The notes: generated from the letters alone by a model not told the origin. Shown: positions 10,958 through 23,530, counted from the stretch's first letter. The stretch is 64,000 bases of DNA from Fratercula arctica (GCA_947846985.1 CANTUZ010000004.1:10964927-11028926); one strand, 5' to 3'. Program-made: numbers and translations.

Positions 10958-13900
10958 GTAAGTTTGGTGGACGCGTGTTTTGACTCAGCTTTGAAATGAT
11001 ATTTCATTTGAGTTACGCAAGATGCTTTGTCATTGTGGCTCCTAAGAGGAGGAAAGGAGATCCTTAGCGTGGCTGAGGTGGGACTTGCTGTAGCAGCTCC
11101 ATGAATTTAATCAAATGTGACTTCTAGTGCAAGAAGTCACAATGAGGAACTGTTTTTATGTGACTGTGGGTGTTCTCAGTGTACTGTAGTGGTGGCTTCT
11201 TCCTGACCTGCTGCTAGTCAGTATTTTTACGGAGTTGAATAATTGCTGCGAGCACTTGCAAAGAGAGCTGAGGTGAGGTAGTGCAATGATAATCTAAATT
11301 AGTTAGATGGGATCTCTTAGATAAGCTTATTTGAGAAGCTGTTTAAATGCTGCCAAATGTTAAGCTTGATGTGTAGGAATAAAGCAAGCAGGCTATGTTT
11401 ATGAGAGAGAGTTGCCTGGCCTGAGCTAAAGGTGCATTGGAGAAGATCTTGATGGAAGTCCTAGAAAAAATAATAGAACTTTTGAGTACCGGATGTGATG
11501 CTCTAAGTCAGCATTTATACTTGATTACTGAAAACTAGGGAAATGGAGCAGGAGTAAAAACACGGACTTTGTAGTGAAATTGCAGTTAGTTGTTAATGCT
11601 GCTTAAAAGCTAAATACACTGGAAGATAAGGAAGAGCTCAACCTGGAATTGTAAGGTTACTTTGTGACCTAGAATACAAACGTAACAGCAACAAAGATTA
11701 GTGTAATGAAATGGACATTGATGTGTAATTTGGTAATGATTTGATACTACTCTTCTGCCTTTTACCAGATTTTAGGGGTGTTTAGGTTGGGATTTTTTTG
11801 GTGTCGTCTAAGAGTATGTGTACTTGGGGGTGGTTGTGGTTTGTTTTTTTTTTTTTCCTTCTCCTTTCATAAAATGCTTATACTACGTGCATATGTGTAC
11901 TCTCTTAGTTTATGAATACATTGTCTGATGTATATCCGTCCCTACAGTGTATGAAACTAGATCTTGTGGGTGTTTAATTATGGAGTAGCAGTAAATGGAA
12001 CAGCAGATAATATGGGAACTCGTTCAATGTCTAATGACTTTTTGTAAAAATAGACTCCCTTCCACTCAGCTTAGCCGGCTTGGTATACAGACATCTGAAT
12101 TCCAGATTGGACACACAGGAGGATGTAGCCTGGAATTAGGTTTGAACACGGTCTGGAACATACTCCCCCGAAATCCTGAGGAATACAACTTACCTGAAAA
12201 CACGCGACACAGATTCAGTGAATGTTTGTTATTGTAGTCTTGCCATACGGATGATATCCTCCCACGAAAATACATGGATTAGACAGTACTTTTTCAGAAA
12301 TGAAGTAACAGTTTTATTTAAGGGGGGAAAAAAGCTTACTTGAGGTAAGAAAGTCCAGCTGAGAATGATCTGGGTTAATGACTGGAGGGCATTTGCTGGG
12401 GAATTAGACTGAACTTTGTCCTTGCCCCATTACAAAAGGGGTGAGAACTGGGATGCATTCGCTTAGCTGCTTAACTGATTACTTGTGTGGTTCAAAATGT
12501 GTTCTTTTATGTGTTTTAATGTGTTTTGTCAGGTATGCAATTTATGTTGCATCTGTGTCCTCAACTTGAGGGGCCTTCCGATATCTACCTCAAAGCTTCA
12601 GCTCTATTCCCAGAAAAAATGTTGCCAGAGATATATTTATGAAAGATCTCTTTGAAGTTTAAAGCCTTCCTTTTTGTTCTTTGACTAGAATTGGAGAGGG
12701 GGAAAAATATATTAAGCAGGGTCACACTGCAAATGAATCCAAGGTTGTAGAGCTCACCGTTTTGTATGTATTGCCATAGGAAGCTCCTGAAAAGAGCGCA
12801 TCACAACTAAGCAAACTTTAGAATTACTGTAAAAAACCAATACAATATTTATATTTCCTTTTTCAGTGTGGCCACAATGGTAGGAGGGAAAGCCAGGATG
12901 TAGTGTGCATCAAGTTCATGTGTGTGTTTTGTTGTGGTGCTTTTGTGTGGGTTTTTTTTTTTTTGATTATCAGTTAAAACCAGAAATCAGTTCATCAGCA
13001 GTATCTAGCTCACACCAGGGATATACTTTGGAGTGTTCTTGGATTAAAAGAAGGGAACGCTATATCTGAAAGCTTTTAATACTAATTTTTATGATAGTAG
13101 TCAGTGTTAATGATGGACACACACTTCTGTAAGGTTCCTGGCCATGAGGGTATTTTAATTGATGCTTAACCAGTTTGCTACAAAAGCGGAAGCTGATCTA
13201 TTTCTCGAAGAAATTCCAATGTATGATTTACGAGTGTCTCAGGAGTACTCTCATACATATATAGTAAGTCATTTTGGTGTGCTTTGGAAATCAGGACCTT
13301 AAAATGTATGGCTTGTACTACTTTAGTTTAATGGGCTGTCAGCTGTCCAGGCAGATCCAGTACAAGGTCAGACATGTCTTTAATCTTCAAAAAACATAAT
13401 GAAAAAATTGAATGTATTTAGTTATTAGCTAGGAGATGCAAAACAAGTGAAGAAAGAAACAGTACTTTTTGTTCTATCTTGAATTAGATAACTGAAATTC
13501 TTGCTGTCCATGTGTCTAAAACATCTGCATAATTATTGAGGAATTTCCTGAACAGTAAGTGCTCATTTGTCTCTCTTTAATAAACACAGTAATATAAATT
13601 CATCATTTGCTCAGTCTTTTAAAATTCTCTACAGTTAAAAAATGTATTTGCATTACCTTTTGATGGTTTGTAGCATGTGAAAAAAGTCAAGTCTGAATTA
13701 AATAGCATTTTGAGTCTCTGAGAGCACAGTGATTGGGGCTCTTTTTCTTCAGAGGAACCTGTCAATAGGAGTTCCATATGTACAGATCTCTTGTATTTAA
13801 TAATTTCAGTTATTTTAAACAAATAGATTTCACGCTTGCAATAAGAAATGTCTGACCTTTACTTTCCTGTAAATACACAAGCTACTTAGTAGTCTCAAAG

Positions 13901-16298
13901 CCCAGATCTCTGAAATTATTAAAGGTTATTACATTTGTAGGTGCTAATGATAGCTTTTAAGACACAGACATGCTCTGTCACTTGTATGTGAACAGCGATA
14001 TGATAACAATGATATAGGAACTGGGACAATCCTTACTGTTTAGTTTTCAGAAGGGAATATGGCTGTGTGTCACCAATGGCAGCATTGTATCAAGTGGATG
14101 ATCAGGTACACTGCCCGCTTTGCTCCTCCTGGCGCTAAAACTGGTACTAGTGGGGAGGAAAAGATCAGACTTCTACAATCCTGACATCTTCTAGAAGCAG
14201 AGTATCTGTTAACATCAAAATTATTTGGGTCACTTCTTCACCCAAACTGCCTCTTTTTTAGAGATTCTCAAACAATTGACCTGAAGAACAGCTGCCCTGA
14301 GCACTGGTGGTGTTGGTAATACGGATGATGGATGACTTCGGTTTCATGGCCAAATTGCTTATCCAGGCATGAAGAAAATAAAATGCTTGTTTCTTCTCCT
14401 CCCCCCCTCCCCTTTCTAGCCTATTTCTGCTATTCAAACTTTAATTTACCCTTTGCCTTAAATTATTCACTTGGAGCCAGTTTGTATGTTGTGTTATTTT
14501 TAAGATCTTAAAGCTTTATTTTTGCAAAATTTTAAAGGAGGAGAAATGTCACACTGTTCTATTTTAGCTGGAATTCTGTATGTTGTGTGTATAACACAAA
14601 TATATAGACCACTGAATTGAAAGTCTTTTTAAACAATTAATCAAGTTTGAGTAAACTCAGATTAGAGACTTGGTGGAAGAGGGAACTAATACATACCAGC
14701 TTGTGCCGGAATCATGAGTTTTCACCCTGAAGACTGCCATTTATCATCCAGTGCGTTGTACCTTAGAAAATATCATGATGCTGGGGTTGTTTGGGTTTTT
14801 TTTTAGGTCTAATCCTCCTTGAACTAAGGGAGTAGCAATGTTTTTTTGCCTTGAGGGAGGAAGTAATGACTTTTTCAGACAGTACAAGATGTTATTTGCG
14901 ATACTATTGTAATCTTGATAAAGAATGTGATCCAGTCATGTGGTGGTCCTGTGGGGTTGTGGGTTGGTCCATTTTTAGGATCTCTAAAGAGTTGTTGTAG
15001 GGCTTGATCAACAGTCCTGAAAGTAGTATGGTGTGGGTGTGTTTTTAATGTAAATAGTTACAATGAGGATCCTTCTATGGTGATGATATAACCCCACTGT
15101 GATTAGCTACAAAAAAATAACCCCTTAGCAGGTGGAATAGAAGGGAAAGAAGTGAAGAGTTCTTCACGCTTGTGTGCTTTCTGCTTTCTCTTTAAAATGA
15201 GTACTTTGTGTGTTTGAGCAGAGGTCTGGAAGCTGCAGTGCAGTCACCTTCAATTTCTGGAGAAAAATTGGAAGAGTTTAAGCACTAAGAAGTAAATTTG
15301 GAGTTGCTGAGATTAAATTATGCCAAATCAATCTAATTTCCTTCTATGCTTGGGTAATGAGGTCTGCAGACCAAAGAGAAGCTGTAAAGTTTAGAGTACT
15401 TGCGTGATACTCTCATAAGCGAATTAGGGAAACTATGGCTAGGTGAGTTCAAAACTAATTAGGAAAACCACAGTCTGAGAGTATTTATCTGTTAAAAGAT
15501 ATATGGGGTGCGATTTTCATGGGTCTTTCCTAAATTCAGTTCTGTTCAATATTTTTTGTTAATAACTTGTAGAACAGAACAAAATAATCACTAAACTTAC
15601 CAAATTACTAGGTACTGCTGTTGTAGAAAGAATGGCAGGTGCAGAGAGGAATAGCTCAAGTGCCCCAAAAGGAATATTATGTGAACTGAGAACAATTTAA
15701 GTATAAGGTAGTTCCAGCTGAGTTTCTACTACACAAATGCAAATTTGAATAAGTAGCGAGGTAGAAGATCTGCAGGAAAGAACAGTGGGCCACAGGCTGA
15801 GCGTAAGAGTTTTCTTGATAAATGTGCCTGTAAAATGTAAACCTCCGACTAGAAGCGGTGAACAGGATGCCATCCATCTCTCAAGTAATCCTTCTTTTCT
15901 GTTCAGCACTGGCAAACCCTTTTACAGAACAGTATGTTCAGGTTTGGGCAGCACACTTGAGCTTAATTCTGTCTATTAAAACCTCTTACTGTTTGCTTTT
16001 TCTTCCTTTCTCCTCTTCCTCTCTTTACACCTCTCTTTATATTTGCAAAATCTATGTGTCTGCTGAGTATAGGAAAAGTGACACTCGGGTGACACAAAGT
16101 CATCATAAATACTCTCTTCTTTTGAAGAACTTTGTCTCCTGTACTAGGAGTAGGGGTAGTATATAGGAAAGTCTTTATTTTATGAAATATAGCAAAGCAC
16201 TGCTTCAAAAGATCATCAGCTACATTTGTTCAAAATCTTTGATAAGAAAACACAGTCAACAGCTTAGATTTGTGTGTGTTTTGGTTTGGTGGCTGGTC
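10958..16298 (+). other. T- and G-rich stretch, possible intron of a + strand transcript
   Basis: No coding exon recognised. The + strand is visibly enriched in T over A and G over C. For example, 14941-15000 counts T24 G22 A8 C6, and 11161-11220 counts T22 G18 C13 A7. In vertebrates this skew is known from transcribed regions, where it marks the coding strand. Tracts of T13 lie at 11844-11856 and 12952-12964. A minus-strand donor-like site (TTTTCAG/GTAAGT) near 12187-12200 has no convincing exon. Confidence 0.35.
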
Positions 16299-18177
16299 TT
16301 TTTTTTTTTTTTTTTCCCCTTCCGTTATTTCTTCTATTCCCTTTGTTTCTGTTTCCTATAACTTAATGACGTACAATTTTGAGTCTTCATTTAGCTATTG
16401 TCACTAAATCTCTCTGAGACCATAGTAGTGAAATTGGGCTGCTGTTGAGATGCTTGCGTACTTAATACGGTTATGGGAACATGCAAGCCTGTTTAAGTGT
16501 GCTAGGTCAAACTGTGTGTATATGTGTACACCTTCTAGATACGCAGCTTTTCAGCAAGCCTTTCAACAGATTTATCTCCCGATTAGCATGTCCTGTACTA
16601 GATCAGATATGAAATAAATCATAACTTGTCTACAGCTGCTCTTCATTCAGCAACTCTCTTGATCATAGAAATTCTTTTAAAGCAGGTCTGTATGTCTATG
16701 GCACTTTAATAAATTATCTGATGTCTGTATCTCATCTAATGTCAAGTTTCCAGACAGCTTTGACATGACTCACAATGTGACTGGACTACAGGTGGAACTT
16801 TCTTTTTTTTAAAAAAAAAAAAAGTCCTGTAAACTGTGATGGAGAAACGGTGTAAAGTTGACAGTTGAGTGTTGCATTCATTTTTGGAGAACGTATGGAG
16901 AAGTAGGATTGCTAGAAATGGTGAAAATCAACAAAGAACACATGAGGGAGGATGGAGAGGCAGGTTTAAAGGAGAAATTTTCTTTTGGACTTATGTTTGA
17001 CACAGCTCTGCTTTCTTTGCTCTTGTTTTGATGTCTGTGGTTTCCTCACTAAATTTATGTGACGGATCTGGATTAGAGAAAGGCAAATCTTACAAGAAAG
17101 TGTTTTTAAATGTGAAGTTTAGGGCATTACAGACCAAATCCTCACTTGAAACTAGTACAACTCCATTAACATCGAAAAGGCAACACTAATTTACATAAGC
17201 TATGCATCTGACCTTTTGTTCTTGGGGAACTTTAGAATGACTTACAATTTAATATCATACATAGTTGTTTTTCAAACCAATTTCATTTTAAATATTTCTG
17301 TGATAAAGACAACTTTGCTTTCAACTGTCATGAAAGTCCGAACTAAAGCGAAGCACAACATAATCAACATACATCAAAAATGCAGCTCGTTTATTAGGTA
17401 AATTCTGACTTATCAAGTGTCCTTGAGTTTCTGAGTTGCCTCTGATCTTGCATCAAAAATTCTCCTTGTGCCTTCTCCAGCACTCATTATCACTCATTAA
17501 GGGTTGAGATTTAGAAATTGGAAGTAAACGTCAGATTTCTGAAAAGCAGCAGACGTTTCCTCTTAGAAATCATTGTTTTCGGGCATCAGACTTGATTCAA
17601 GCTTTGAAAGAGGGCAGCTATGAATGGACATCACAGATACAGTCAAGCAAGTTTCAGTTATAAAAACACACACACAAGCCCAAAACTTGCTCATTTTCTT
17701 AAACTCGGTTTTGTGTGGGATCCTCTCATCCCTGGGGAAAGCAGTAGATGTGTTGTTTTGAGCTCTGTCACTTAAGGCTAAATCCAGTAAGCCTAAAAAA
17801 AACCCCAGAAGGACAGTTGTGCATTTCTAGTAAAATATACTGAAAGTAAACATGTAAAAAAAAAATGCTTTCAAGTTAATATTATCTCACTGTGAAAAAT
17901 CCCTAGTCAGAAATCAAAAAATGAGCCTGGGATTAAAAATACATGGTCAATCACTACTGAACCCAGAAATGAAAAGAGAAATTCCAGGATATTGCTTCAA
18001 CTGAAATTACAGCATCTCTGAACATAATGGAGCATAGTTGTATGCCAAACAGTACAGGTTACTTCTACTCTTTCATTTAGGTGTCAGTAGTAGTAATGGC
18101 TTTCTGTATTTGTCTAAAAATAAATTCTGACTTGAATCTCTATTCAGAGATGAAATGTATTTCTGGCTCTATGAAAC
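16299..18177. other. Unique AT-rich sequence, no gene recognised
   Basis: Begins with T17 (16299-16315) after a short GT-rich run. T8 followed directly by A13 lies at 16803-16823, a small self-complementary hairpin-prone tract. No CR1, exon or RNA gene is recognisable. Confidence 0.5.
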
Positions 18178-18700
18178 TATAAAAAGAGAGCTTCCAAAGC
18201 TGACCGTGTTACAAGCTGTGTACTAGAGCCGTGGGTGGTACCTTACCCACCTTTCTCCAGGGAACTGACCTGTTCAAATTACTTGCTTTTTTTCTTGTGG
18301 AAGGAGAGCACAGAGTCCCGCAGCTGGTGTGCTCCGGAGGCTGCCTTGTGGTGATACCCACATACTCCGTGGTCCTTGCTTCAAGTCTTGCGTTATCCTT
18401 GCCGTTGTTGCCTCCTGCGAGGGTGTTACCAGGCATTGGGGAGGTGACTTTGCTGTTCAGCCTTGGTGTCTGAACGTGTTGGGGGCAGAGCCTGTGAGGG
18501 AGCACTTCAGCAAAGCAAGTGACCTCTGCGGGGTCGGTGGAGTTTTCTGTTGCAATGCAGATGCTAGCACGCTGCCTTTGCTGTGGGTACCTAAAGATGG
18601 TTGAGCTGTCATGGTTACAGGTTGAAGAAACCCTAAGATAACCTTTTTTTAAACAGAACTCAAATTCCATTTCTATGTTTGTATTCATCCTTGCCACCTG
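18178..18700. other. GC-richer patch with overlapping open frames
   Basis: Roughly 18,230-18,600 is richer in G+C than its flanks and holds long overlapping open frames on both strands: a minus-strand frame of 162 codons at 18209-18697 (starting at GTG) and plus-strand frames at 18231-18473 and 18329-18604. None resembles a known protein, and the GC content alone explains the lack of stops. A TATAAAAAG string at 18178-18186 lies just upstream on the + strand. No repeat family was recognised. Confidence 0.3.
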
Positions 18701-20072
18701 AGGTGTATCTTCATGTATGTGTTTTTAGTAAAACTACTAGATGCCACCTTCCCACAACTGGATGTGCTTCTCTGAGCATGGCTTGGTATGTAAAACTGTC
18801 TTACCTATTGAGATTTACATTACTGAGATAGAACAGGGTTATTTACTCTACAAGGAGGTTGGGTAGTTTATTTCTTGCCTTGAGCACCTGTCACAAGTGT
18901 TTGACAAAGCTTTATTTATATATGGAGCTCCATAAGAAATGGAATTTCCCAGGCATGTGTCCGTACAGCTGTGTATTGTGACAGTCTGCGTGTTTTCTAC
19001 GTGACTTTTTGTTGATCTGATTTTTCCAAGCTGTGTTTCTGTTGACAATTTGTGCCACTGTAGTGCTGGTGAGCATTAACTAATATTGCTTGAGTAAGGG
19101 GTAGGAAGAGGGATTTTACTGCTATGGAAAATGATGCTAAATAAGTAATACTTCTTAAAGGGTGGGCTTCTTTTAAATCAAAGCTTAGAACGGTATCCTG
19201 TATGCCGTGACCTGAAAAGAAAGTGATTTAGGAGGTATCAAAACTAAATGGATAACTGTTTACGTTGAGAATGGAGAGAAGAGGGGAGAGGTGTAAAGTA
19301 ATTGCTGGCTGGCCCACCTGGAGAACAAAATCCACTTCAGAGAAGGCCTGTAAGATGTCATCTATTTCTCAAGCGTCTCAGAGTAAATAAGTCTCTTAGT
19401 GCAAACACTAATAAAAATTATGACTGAGATCTGTTGTGACATACTTGGCTTTAAATTGGGTATTGCTCTTATATGGAGGTGACTTGTGCATGCTTCCCCC
19501 CCAGTTTCAGTGAATTATTATTTGTCCCCCTCTCTCTCAAAAAACAAATCGCAGGAATTCTTTGTAACACATGCTGCTAATCTGCAGTCCAGGCTGTTAG
19601 GGCCCAGCTCACAGCCATGCTGGCTTGCAGTGAAGTGCCACTTACAGGGGAAGCCGCTGGTGTAGAATAAGCTAACCGTACTTCTCAGCAGAAAAGCCCC
19701 CGACCCAGCCCATCCCGTTTAATGGCAGCTCCTTCGTTGGTTGGAGTTTAAGCGTTGCTAAGCTAAGCTAAGCAAGGAAATGCTTTCTAAATGGAGAGCT
19801 CTTTGTTGTCACCCTCTGTAAGCAGAGATCAAATCATGGATGGGCATTTGCATAGCTGCACTTGGTTGCCTCACCTGGGATGTCAGCCCTCCATGCTGAC
19901 GCCATGGTTTCTGCTCTCTGCTGATTAGCTGGACTGATGAGGAACAGCTCTACTTCCATTAACATCTATCAGCCTTTTGCATACTTGTGCCAAATAGTTT
20001 ATCTTGCCTTTAGTCCCCAAGTTACCTCCTTCCTCTCAGGAACCTGGATTAAATTTTCCTACACCCACCCTC
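18701..20072. other. Unique sequence; regulatory-looking patch at 19.55-19.95 kb
   Basis: No gene recognised. At 19550-19950 the sequence becomes more balanced in composition. It carries an octamer ATTTGCAT (19846-19853, POU-type), a small tandem GCTAA repeat (about 19757-19773) and the string CTGATTAGCTGGA near 19920. This is the kind of motif density seen in enhancers, but without alignment it is only a suggestion. Confidence 0.35.
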
Positions 20073-20093
20073 TTTTTTTTTTTTTTTTTTTTT
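20073..20093. repeat. Poly-T tract (21)
   Basis: The longest T run in the window, with an A14 run 69 bp further on (20162-20175). Together they could fold, and they create artefactual poly-Phe and poly-Lys open frames. No retrotransposon body is attached. Confidence 0.85.
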
Positions 20094-20175
20094 CTTCCTT
20101 ATCTTTCTCTGGCTGCAGCCTACTGTTGAATTACAAAGTACTTATTTTTAAAAATAACTTTAAAAAAAAAAAAAA

Positions 20176-20640
20176 GACACAGAAAATGGCAATTTCCCCC
20201 CTAGCTCTGCAACTTCCCTACAAACTAAAATATCTTTGTCTCTTTTCTAAATTTCTCTGCTCTTCTCCTAGAAAGCACTTATATCAATAATATGGAAATA
20301 GCTATTTCCCAGGCACACTGTAACTGATCCCACTAATAAGTATTGTGATAACAGAAGTTTGGGTGGGTTGCTTTTTTTAACATGCCAAGTGGAGCAGTAC
20401 ACTATTTATGCCTCAGATGATGATGATCTCATTAGTATTCCTATTCCAGTGAAAGGAGGGAAATGTGCTTTAATAGTTTTGTGGGTCCTGCTGAAGTTTG
20501 AAAATCACAATAATAATGAACAGATGGTAATTCCTAATAGTACAAGTGGATACGATAAGACAGAGTCTTTGACAGATTTAGTCAGTGATAGACTATAAGT
20601 CTTCATTGAGCAACTTCATTGCTGGGCTCTGGTTTGGTAC
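20176..20640. other. Unique sequence before a CR1 copy
   Basis: No gene or repeat recognised. The open frame at 20359-20598 (79 codons, +) has no family resemblance and no splice context. Confidence 0.45.
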
Positions 20641-20768
20641 ATCACAGAATGGTTTCGTTTGGAAGGGACCTTAAAGGTCATCCAGCCCCACCCACCACAG
20701 GCAGGGACACCTCACACTAGATCAGGTTGCTCAAAGTCCCATCCAGCCTGGCCTTGAACGCTTCCAGA
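20641..20768 (-). mobile_element. CR1 LINE, 3' end only (minus strand)
   Basis: Read on the + strand this is the reverse complement of the avian CR1 3' tail. It starts with a decayed copy of the terminal ATTCTGTGAT repeat, then has the GGAAGGGACC..AAGGTCATCCAG block, GGGACACCT, ACTAGATCAGGTTGCTCAAAG and the ATCCAGCCTGGCCTTGAAC block. Only about 128 bp remain, so it is a severely 5'-truncated copy that codes for nothing. Substitutions against the remembered consensus suggest moderate age. Confidence 0.9.
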
Positions 20769-22388
20769 CTAAGGAAGTTCAGATAGTCAACTCCTACAGC
20801 ACAAAGACTCTCAATTTTAGCTTCAACTTCAAAGCTTTTAGGAGCTGTGGAAAGATCTGCTATTCGCTTCTCCTGAGTATCGCATGTTCCAGCCCTAATG
20901 GATTATTTTTGGCAAGATGACACTTGGAAAAAGGCATCTTTAAACTGGTGAGGAGTTAGAAAGCAAAACCTGTCATCCTGAAATGGTGGAAAAAACCTCA
21001 TTTATAATACATAAATGTGTATATATATGCTTAAAGCTAATTAAAGAAGCCTTTTCCTTCCCTGATAAAAAATGTCCCAATCGTGAAAAGCAGCATTGCA
21101 AATTCATCTTGATCTATGATTTCAAGTGAGTGAGAGAAGTTACGCATTTTTCTTGAGAGGAGAAGAAAAAAAAAGTCCTTTTTTCAAGAGGTCCCAAGCT
21201 AGTCCCAAGGGCTGTATCTTGAATGTAAATGGACGTGACATTCACTTTCATTTTTTCCTGTGCTTCATTGATAGGTATTTCCTGTGTGTTTTACATGTTA
21301 GACTTGTCTCAAATGTCATTCAAGATATTTTCTCATTTATAACTGTTTTCTGTAGCTCCTTCGGTAATTCCAGTCTATTGCCTTTTAGCACTTACTGCCT
21401 ACTGGCAGATGCAACATATTCAGGTCATATGAGTTTATTCAGTACAGAGATAATTTTTTGAGCGAGAATGCTCAAGTGAGTAGCTTAATTTTAACTTGAA
21501 CTGCCAGCAACAGTAGAAAATAAGCTTTTCAGTGAACTATGTTTTATTTTATTTTTTTTTCTACTAAAATCTTAATTTCTAATGTAAAATGAACTCTGTG
21601 ACCAAAATAATTCATCACTGTTGCTGTACGGCTAAACTTGAAAAATGTATTTTCTACACTTTAGCTTTCAAGTCACATAATCTTTCTTATGTAATTAATG
21701 CAGCCAACAGAAAGCATGGTAACATTTTATATGTAAGCTTTTTAATTAATTTACAGCAGTTAGAACCAGTGAACTTGTATAAATTTGTTCCTTCAGAGCA
21801 TGGACATAATGGAGCAAAATGGCTAGATGTATCTAATTTATGGAAGCAATCTTATGGACGACATATGGGCTCCAGAAAAGATGGAGTCCCTTGGTATGGT
21901 TGATTTTCTTACTTTTCTCACCTGGGAAAGTTGCTCTAAGTGAATTGCTGATAATGTCGATGGTGAGATGTGGAGCTGCTTCCAGAGATCTTTAGGGAGA
22001 TGGGAACCTTGTTTGCTGTAGGGCAGGGGGGAGACTCTCAAACCCTGCAAAGTTGCTGCTGTGGCAAAATCCTCTTCCTTTACTTCAGAGAAACCTTCAT
22101 CAAGAGCTCTATAAAATAGGGGGGCATGAACCTGGGCTGCGCTGGCTCCAGCTCTAGGGTTCACTTTTTCACTCTTGTCCTTTCCTCTTGTTATTATTAT
22201 TTTTTTTAAAGCAGCGCCGATCAGTCAGTGTACTTAAGGATTTCCTATTAGATTTCTTCTAATTCAGTTATCTCCCCATTAAATGGCGGGTCTGGCCATC
22301 AGCCCTTGAAATAAACAATTGAGATATAAATGGCAGTAGTAGCGTTCGGTGTTAAAGCTGCCTAATGCTTTTCAACACAAGGGTATTG
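20769..22388. other. Unique sequence, one weak exon candidate
   Basis: No certain gene. At 21757-21893 (+) an acceptor-like tract (AATTAATTTACAG) opens onto a frame that stays open for 48 codons (containing GHNGAKWLDVSNLW) and reaches a weak donor (CTTG/GTATGG). The frame then stops after another codon or two. I know no matching protein and list it only as a weak candidate. An imperfect hairpin at 22349-22378 precedes the stronger hairpin described next. Confidence 0.35.
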
Positions 22389-22419
22389 CAGTTGCTGTTT
22401 TGCATCCAAACAGCAACTG
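22389..22419. repeat. Perfect hairpin, 12-bp stem and 7-nt loop
   Basis: CAGTTGCTGTTT (22389-22400) pairs exactly with AAACAGCAACTG (22408-22419) around the loop TGCATCC. A G-T wobble can extend the stem by one pair. It is too short for a typical microRNA precursor unless the flanks pair imperfectly, and I see only weak flank pairing. An imperfect stem at 22349-22378 (GTGTTAAAGC with GCTTTTCAACAC) lies 10 bp upstream. Confidence 0.7.
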
Positions 22420-23530
22420 TTTCACTTCAAGCTGCTACACCACATAGGATTTCCCCTACCCTTTTTACCCTTTCTTGCTAAATAACAGGCAGAACATCTT
22501 GCTAAAAACACAGCTGGAATAAGTATACTTTCATCTGGAAACTGCAGAGCTCTCGCATTGTTCTGGCAGCGGTGGTTCGTAGGGAAACTCGGTGCTGGTG
22601 AGGGGTCGGCTCGGGGGTTTTGCTCTTCTGTGAGCTTCCATAGGAATTGGTTGGTTTGTTGTTTTTTTTTTTTTTTTTAAATTGGGGAATTCACATGGGC
22701 TCAGATGCCTTAGAGATGCGTTGCTGAAACCTTAAGACTGCTAGTCTGTGGTAAAGCATACAGTCCTGAAATGGAGGGTTCAGGGTGTCTGTTTGTCTGT
22801 TTTCAGGTTTTTTGTTGGTTTTGGGGGTGTGTTTTCTTCAGGTGTTTGGGGTGTTCTTTTGTATTGTTACATTTGATGTGGTTTTTTTTTTTTTTCCCTT
22901 CCATCAGCAGTTCTGGCCAGTTTCTAGCAGTTTTTGACCAGGGAATCAGTGGAGAAATGGGTGAAAGAAATCAATTAGAACACGAGTTTTGGAAGTAGAG
23001 GGTTCTGTAATGGGTTAGTGATAGGGCAGGACCAAAGTGAGAGCAACATAACCTTAGTGTTGCTAACGTCAGTCATCTTCCACTAAAACATCTCTGCTGT
23101 TACCTCCTCCTGCCCCCAAAACCCTTTTGCAAGGCTTGTGAAAGGGATTTTAGACATTCTCAGAAAAAGCAGGCGTATTCTTTAATAAATGGAAGGAGTC
23201 ATACTGTGTCCAGATGTCTTGAATTTATGTAAATATCGAGTAGCATTGTAATGGATGTAATAAAAAGTCCAGAGTATTTTACCTTATTCTGAACTACAGA
23301 CTAAATTCACCAACTGATTTGCTTTAGATCTGTTCCCTGGACATGACACTTCTCACTGATGCACTGATTACCTGTGTATTCATCCATGCAATTTGGGATA
23401 TGTAGTAAAATGCCAATGGCGCTACAATAACACAAGTGATGTAATGTTGTGTTGTGCCAGATGAACTCCCTGCTGAGTTTGAGGTGGCTCCAGAGGTCTG
23501 TCAAACAGCTTTCCTTGGCTAATTGATAAA
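22420..23530. other. Unique sequence with poly-T tracts
   Basis: No gene recognised. T17 at 22662-22678 and T14 at 22882-22895. A GC-richer piece with a few CpGs lies at about 22550-22620. Nothing else could be supported. Confidence 0.45.

Noticed and set aside
12187..12275. Minus-strand exon ending in a strong donor-like TTTTCAG/GTAAGT
   Set aside because: No acceptor with a pyrimidine tract upstream on that strand; donor match alone is weak evidence.
18209..18697. Minus-strand frame of 162 codons as a gene
   Set aside because: Starts at GTG, overlaps open frames on the other strand, unfamiliar sequence; GC richness explains it.
19937..20290. Plus-strand frame of 117 codons
   Set aside because: It reads through T21 and A14 tracts, giving poly-Phe and poly-Lys; artefact of homopolymers.
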